Assembly (NCBI GenBank): GCA_016926505.1
Contig: JAFGOM010000037.1
Location: forward strand, 1-36,056
DNA length: 36,056 nt
Source of the DNA: Methanospirillaceae archaeon
GTDB taxonomy: Archaea; Halobacteriota; Methanomicrobia; Methanomicrobiales; Methanospirillaceae
Direction: 5' to 3'
Shown: positions 33,113 to 36,056 of the stretch, piece after piece
How the letters are laid out: every line of letters starts with the position of its first letter
Numbering within the stretch: position 1 is the stretch's first letter
Position numbers and translations under genes: made by a program
Notes under the pieces: model-generated
Told to the model about the DNA's origin: nothing
The model's database searches: none
The model's input: the letters and a program-made list of their open reading frames with translations, nothing else

Positions 33113-34008
33113 GCAGTAGTTCGCCTCTTCCACGAATTCCGCTTGGAGAATGGGTAGAAGAACTCGTTGACTGGGTAAGTGATAATCTTGGCTGGTTGCT
33201 TGATGCTATCACTGCAATCATTGCAACCCTGATGGATATCCTGCAGGGATTCCTCGAGTCCATACCACCTCCGGTCTTTATCTGTTTCATCTGTGTCATC
33301 GCCTTTATTCTTCGGTTTAGAAATCCCGATAACCAGACTACCCTTCATCGAAGGATTACCAGCTCACTTGATCTCCCCCTGCTCTGCCTGGCAGGACTTC
33401 TTCTTATCTGGGATCTGGATCTTTGGAGTCAGTCAATGGAGACACTGGCTCTGGTTATTGTTTCAACTATTGTTGCATTACTGATCGGTATTCCGCTGGG
33501 TATTTTTTCTGCTCATAATGACAGATTTAACCAGATTAGCAGAGTTTTACTGGATTTTATGCAGACAATGCCTTCCTTTGTATATTTAATTCCGGCTGTT
33601 ATCTTCTTTGGTCTTGGTAATGTTCCCGGTGTTATTGCAACCGTAATTTTTGCAATGCCTCCGGCAATCAGACTAACCAATCTGGGTATCAGGCAGATTC
33701 CGGTTGAGTTACGAGAAGTATGTGAAGCATTCGGAGCGACAAAAACACAGAAACTCATCAAGGTGGAATTACCGGTCGCGCTTCCGACCATCATGGCAGG
33801 AATCAACCAGTGTATTATGCTTGCCCTTTCCATGACCGTTATTGCGTCGATGATAGGAGCCGGCGGCCTTGGGTACCAGGTTTTATATGGCATTCAGCGG
33901 GTTGATATTGGAGCAGGGTTTGAAGCAGGTCTGGCAATTGTAATTATTGCTATCATTCTTGACCGGCTCAGTCAGAATCTTTTGCCGGAACGGAAAAAGG
34001 TAGGATAA
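33109..34008 (+). CDS. opuAB: Glycine betaine/proline ABC transporter permease
   Basis: A 299-residue permease of the ProW/OpuAB type. The N-terminal region (IPLGEWVEELVDWVSDNLGWLLDAIT) is the family's amphipathic start, followed by about seven membrane helices. The ATPase-contact (EAA) loop is VCEAFGATKTQKLIKVELPVALPTIMAGINQ (about 204-234). It overlaps the ATPase gene by ATGA and lies 15 bases before the binding-protein gene. Confidence 0.95.
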   Translation: MSSSSPLPRIPLGEWVEELVDWVSDNLGWLLDAITAIIATLMDILQGFLESIPPPVFICFICVIAFILRFRNPDNQTTLHRRITSSLDLPLLCLAGLLLIWDLDLWSQSMETLALVIVSTIVALLIGIPLGIFSAHNDRFNQISRVLLDFMQTMPSFVYLIPAVIFFGLGNVPGVIATVIFAMPPAIRLTNLGIRQIPVELREVCEAFGATKTQKLIKVELPVALPTIMAGINQCIMLALSMTVIASMIGAGGLGYQVLYGIQRVDIGAGFEAGLAIVIIAIILDRLSQNLLPERKKVG

Positions 34009-34023
34009 AAAAGGAGTATTGAT

Positions 34024-34911
34024 ATGAAAAAAACACAAAAAATCAGCATTATTCTCATGATCCTGTGTATCGGATGTATGCTTATGGCAGGATGTACCGG
34101 ACAGCAGGATACGGCAACGTCACAGAAAGGTAAGATTACCGGCATCGAACCGGGAGCCGGTATTATGCAAAAGACCGAAGATGCAATCAGGGATTATGAT
34201 CTTGACTTCACCCTGCTCTCCAGCAGTAGTGCAGGTATGGCCTCAGAACTGACAAAAGCGATCAAAGAGGAGAGATGGATCGTGGTTACCGGATGGACGC
34301 CACACTGGAAGTTTGCCAGGTTTGATCTGAAATACCTTGATGATCCGAAAGGTATCTATGGAGGCGAGGAGTATATCGCAGCACTTTCCCGCACCGGATT
34401 TGATACTGATAACCCGGGAGCATATGAGATACTCTCACGATTCAACTGGAGTCCCGAAGAGATGGCTGGTGTCATGCTTGCAATCGAGGATGGCAAAACT
34501 CCGGAAGAAGCAGCTGCTGATTACATATCTTCCCATCCGGATCAGGTTAAATCCTGGATCGGTGATGTTTCCGGAGACGGTGAAGGAGTAGCAGTTGGAT
34601 ACGTATTATGGGATTCAGAGATAGCGAGTACCAATGTACTCAAACAGGTCTTTGAACAGGCAGGATATACGGTAAAACTCTCTGCAGTCGATGCCGGACC
34701 CCTGTACCAGGCTGTTGCTTCAGGAAATGTCGACTGTACCATCTCTTCATGGCTTCCGACAACCCATTCAATGTATCTGGAAAAATACCACGATGATCTC
34801 GTTCAGGCAGGCACCGTACTTCGGGGAGCAAAGATCGGACTCGTCGTTCCTGAGTATGTCACCATCGATTCCATCGACCAGTTAAACAGTGTAGCAGATA
34901 AGTTCGCCTAA
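34024..34911 (+). CDS. opuAC: Glycine betaine ABC transporter binding lipoprotein (OpuAC type)
   Basis: A 295-residue lipoprotein with lipobox LMAGC (C24). It binds betaine or a related osmolyte outside the cell. Lobe order is KITGIEPGAGIM first (37-180), then VGYVLWDSEIAST (191-295). This is the Bacillus OpuAC order and is circularly permuted relative to ProX-like and lactococcal OpuA domains. Tryptophans W91 (TGWTPHW), W196 (VLWDSEI) and W243 (SSWLPTTH) match the aromatic cage that holds the quaternary ammonium in OpuAC. An AAGGAGT-like site (34012-34017) precedes the ATG. A T8 run at 35004-35011 probably ends the operon. Confidence 0.94.
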   Translation: MKKTQKISIILMILCIGCMLMAGCTGQQDTATSQKGKITGIEPGAGIMQKTEDAIRDYDLDFTLLSSSSAGMASELTKAIKEERWIVVTGWTPHWKFARFDLKYLDDPKGIYGGEEYIAALSRTGFDTDNPGAYEILSRFNWSPEEMAGVMLAIEDGKTPEEAAADYISSHPDQVKSWIGDVSGDGEGVAVGYVLWDSEIASTNVLKQVFEQAGYTVKLSAVDAGPLYQAVASGNVDCTISSWLPTTHSMYLEKYHDDLVQAGTVLRGAKIGLVVPEYVTIDSIDQLNSVADKFA

Positions 34912-35003
34912 TCACCGGTACGCACACAACAAACCCATTCATCATCCAGTCTGTCAGATCCGGCATTTCCAGGTTTGGGAGAAGAGAAATGATGGATAAT
35001 ACC

Positions 35004-35011
35004 TTTTTTTT
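35004..35011 (+). terminator. Oligo-T terminator of the glycine betaine operon
   Basis: A run of eight T lies 93 bases beyond the opuAC stop, in the gap between convergent genes. No stable hairpin adjoins it. Confidence 0.4.
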
Positions 35012-35069
35012 GTGATATCTTCCTGACTGAATCCGGGGATCTGAAACCCGAATGTCTTTCAGGTATCAC

Positions 35070-35648
35070 TCACTGATATGCAGCGAATTCACGCCCCATT
35101 TTATAAGCGGTTTCCATAATGGTTACGTCCTGAAGAATGGATCCTTTCTCAAAAAATCCACATAAAGGCAGCGTGTCCCATATATGATAGCTAAGAGCCT
35201 CTAAAGGACGTGACATCGCTTCAATTGCAAAACCTTCCTCTTTTTTATCGGTCTGCTCGCAGATTGAGAAGATTAATGAACTCCGTTTCGTATCAGCAAG
35301 ACGTGACTGATATCTCCGGGGTCTGTCATCAGAAAAGATGTAATACGGATACAGTCGATCGATAAATGATTTCATCTGACTGGTTATGTTGTAATGATAA
35401 ACCGGTGAACCAAGAATAATGTGATCCGCTGCCTCAATTTTTGGATATAACAGATTCATGCCATCGTTATATTGAGAACAGGTCTTATCCTTTCTACATT
35501 TCTCACAGCCGATACAGGGGGTGATTACATAATCACGAAGAAAGATCAGTTCCGTTTTGATACCTGCATCATCTGCCCCCCGGAGCATTTCCCTGATAAT
35601 GATATCAGTATTGCCATTCTTTCTCGGACTTCCGCTAATACCAAGCAT
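35070..35648 (-). CDS. Iron-sulfur flavoprotein (NADPH-dependent FMN reductase/Isf-like)
   Basis: A 192-residue flavodoxin-fold protein. The FMN phosphate loop SGSPRKNGNT is at 5-14, LGSPVYHYNITSQMKSFIDRL (about 79-99) is the second FMN motif, and the compact cysteine cluster CIGCEKCRKDKTC (C45, C48, C51, C57) matches the 4Fe-4S site of methanogen iron-sulfur flavoprotein. Isf-type proteins pass electrons between ferredoxin and acceptors such as oxygen or peroxide; the acceptor here is unknown. A CTTAAATAAAAAAG stretch at 35683-35696 (minus) is the likely TATA box. It stands alone. Confidence 0.88.
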   Translation of the reverse strand: MLGISGSPRKNGNTDIIIREMLRGADDAGIKTELIFLRDYVITPCIGCEKCRKDKTCSQYNDGMNLLYPKIEAADHIILGSPVYHYNITSQMKSFIDRLYPYYIFSDDRPRRYQSRLADTKRSSLIFSICEQTDKKEEGFAIEAMSRPLEALSYHIWDTLPLCGFFEKGSILQDVTIMETAYKMGREFAAYQ

Positions 35649-36041
35649 GATCAGGTATTATCCCACAGATGTAATAATGTGACTTTTTTATTTAAGTGTT
35701 AAGGGAATACACGTTCCTTACACGAGCAACGTGCCGTTGGCACCTGTAAATAACCGATATAAAAAAACGTCTTTTGCGATTTCATGAGTACTTCAGGATT
35801 GGATTTTTTTACCGGTTACGTAAATCATCGTAATCTAATTGTCAGTATTCATGATCGCTATCCTATCCCACGGGATTGAACTTTTTTACTCTGTGTAGAT
35901 CCTTACGAGCTAACATCATTAACACTATTAACGTTAATAAACTTTAATACTCTCCCTGCTCATCTCACAGGCAGGAACCTGCCGGATCTTGTATCCGGTC
36001 ATCCCGCTTTTTTCCGGGAGTGTTCCAAAGAAGGAGTAATC
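35649..36041. other. Intergenic region with several hairpins and palindrome
   Basis: 393 bases without a secure gene. From the left: TATA region of the flavoprotein gene; nested repeats TTACA/TGTAA (35718-35722, 35745-35749) enclosing GTGCC/GGCAC (35731-35735, 35739-35743); a TATA-like GATATAAAA (35756-35764) that precedes a 31-codon ORF at 35784-35879; the palindrome ATTAACGTTAAT (35927-35938) with a second ATTAAC 9 bases upstream; then three hairpins before the last gene. I recognise no RNA family. Confidence 0.45.
35970..36018 (+). promoter_or_regulatory. Three consecutive hairpins in the leader of the last gene
   Basis: GGCAG/CTGCC (35970-35974, 35979-35983), CCGGAT/ATCCGG (35982-35987, 35993-35998) and CCCG/CGGG (36003-36006, 36015-36018, T6 in the loop) follow each other. 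The first two share bases and exclude one another, as in a switch. TATA-like TTTAATAC is at 35943-35950. No riboswitch class is recognised. Confidence 0.3.
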
Positions 36042-36056
36042 ATGTCAGGGGTAATA
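36042..36056 (+). CDS. Start of a gene cut by the window edge
   Basis: ATG at 36042 begins MSGVI and is preceded by a strong ribosome site AAGGAG (36031-36036) 5 bases upstream. Only five codons are visible, so the product is unknown. The structured leader before it supports a real gene. Confidence 0.6.

Noticed and set aside
34024-34911. Apparent circular permutation of the glycine betaine binding protein as a novelty
   Set aside because: The same lobe order is known in Bacillus OpuAC, so it is an established family variant.
34932-34960. Possible second box C/D sRNA on the minus strand (ATGATGA and CTGA present)
   Set aside because: Only one C-like and one D-like box in the wrong order and spacing, with no terminal stem.

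Overview
The window is chromosomal DNA of a methanogenic archaeon, most likely a member of the Methanomicrobiales close to Methanospirillum. The sequence shows a group II chaperonin (thermosome), an archaeal RPA with an RPA-associated OB protein, TiaS, deoxyhypusine synthase, CTP-dependent riboflavin kinase, the archaeal HMG-CoA synthase/thiolase/DUF35 gene trio, CbiZ, archaeal TATA boxes and several apparently leaderless starts. The genus is an inference from the mix of PocR/PAS sensors, a soluble chemoreceptor and exported CARDB/CAP proteins; no rRNA is present to confirm it. I see no insertion sequence, CRISPR array, tRNA or rRNA gene.

Layout. 1-2.84 kb (minus): a large PocR/multi-PAS sensor protein running off the left edge, preceded by a coupled 44-codon ORF. 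3.05-5.9 kb: DUF1015 protein (minus), a divergent RimI-like acetyltransferase, and an exported CARDB-CAP protein. 5.96-9.27 kb: a soluble REC-PAS-PAS-chemoreceptor (minus) and a divergent CheW, with two strong palindromes between them. 9.5-12.2 kb (minus): thermosome subunit and an HTH regulator whose last codons contain the thermosome TATA box. 12.35-15.5 kb (plus): tiaS, a possible 43-aa protein, dys, pyrF, and an excellent box C/D guide RNA fused to the 3' end of pyrF. 15.5-16.8 kb: a stand-alone protein with an NrdD-type glycyl-radical C-terminus, overlapping cbiZ. 16.9-19.7 kb: a four-OB RPA and its RPA-associated partner. 19.8-22.9 kb (minus): a membrane-anchored LivJ-like binding protein followed by an unusual Nramp-like transporter fused to a LytS-type 5TM domain. 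23.1-24.4 kb (minus): ribB and ribK. 24.7-27.8 kb: a 7TM histidine kinase, a convergent methyltransferase, and a small exported CARDB protein. 28.0-31.3 kb: an HTH regulator and the first steps of the mevalonate pathway as one tightly overlapping operon. 31.7-34.9 kb: an OpuA-type glycine betaine ABC transporter with a coupled small ORF. 35.1-35.6 kb (minus): an Isf-like iron-sulfur flavoprotein. The right end holds a structured leader and the first five codons of another gene.

How the parts fit. Most of the window is housekeeping: isoprenoid lipid precursors, flavin, pyrimidine, eIF5A and tRNA modification, ssDNA binding and protein folding. Signalling genes and osmolyte uptake are interspersed. 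The items most worth following up are the box C/D sRNA whose D guide matches a CAU-anticodon arm, the Nramp-LytS fusion paired with a binding protein, the autonomous NrdD-like glycyl-radical domain beside cbiZ, and several small coupled ORFs.
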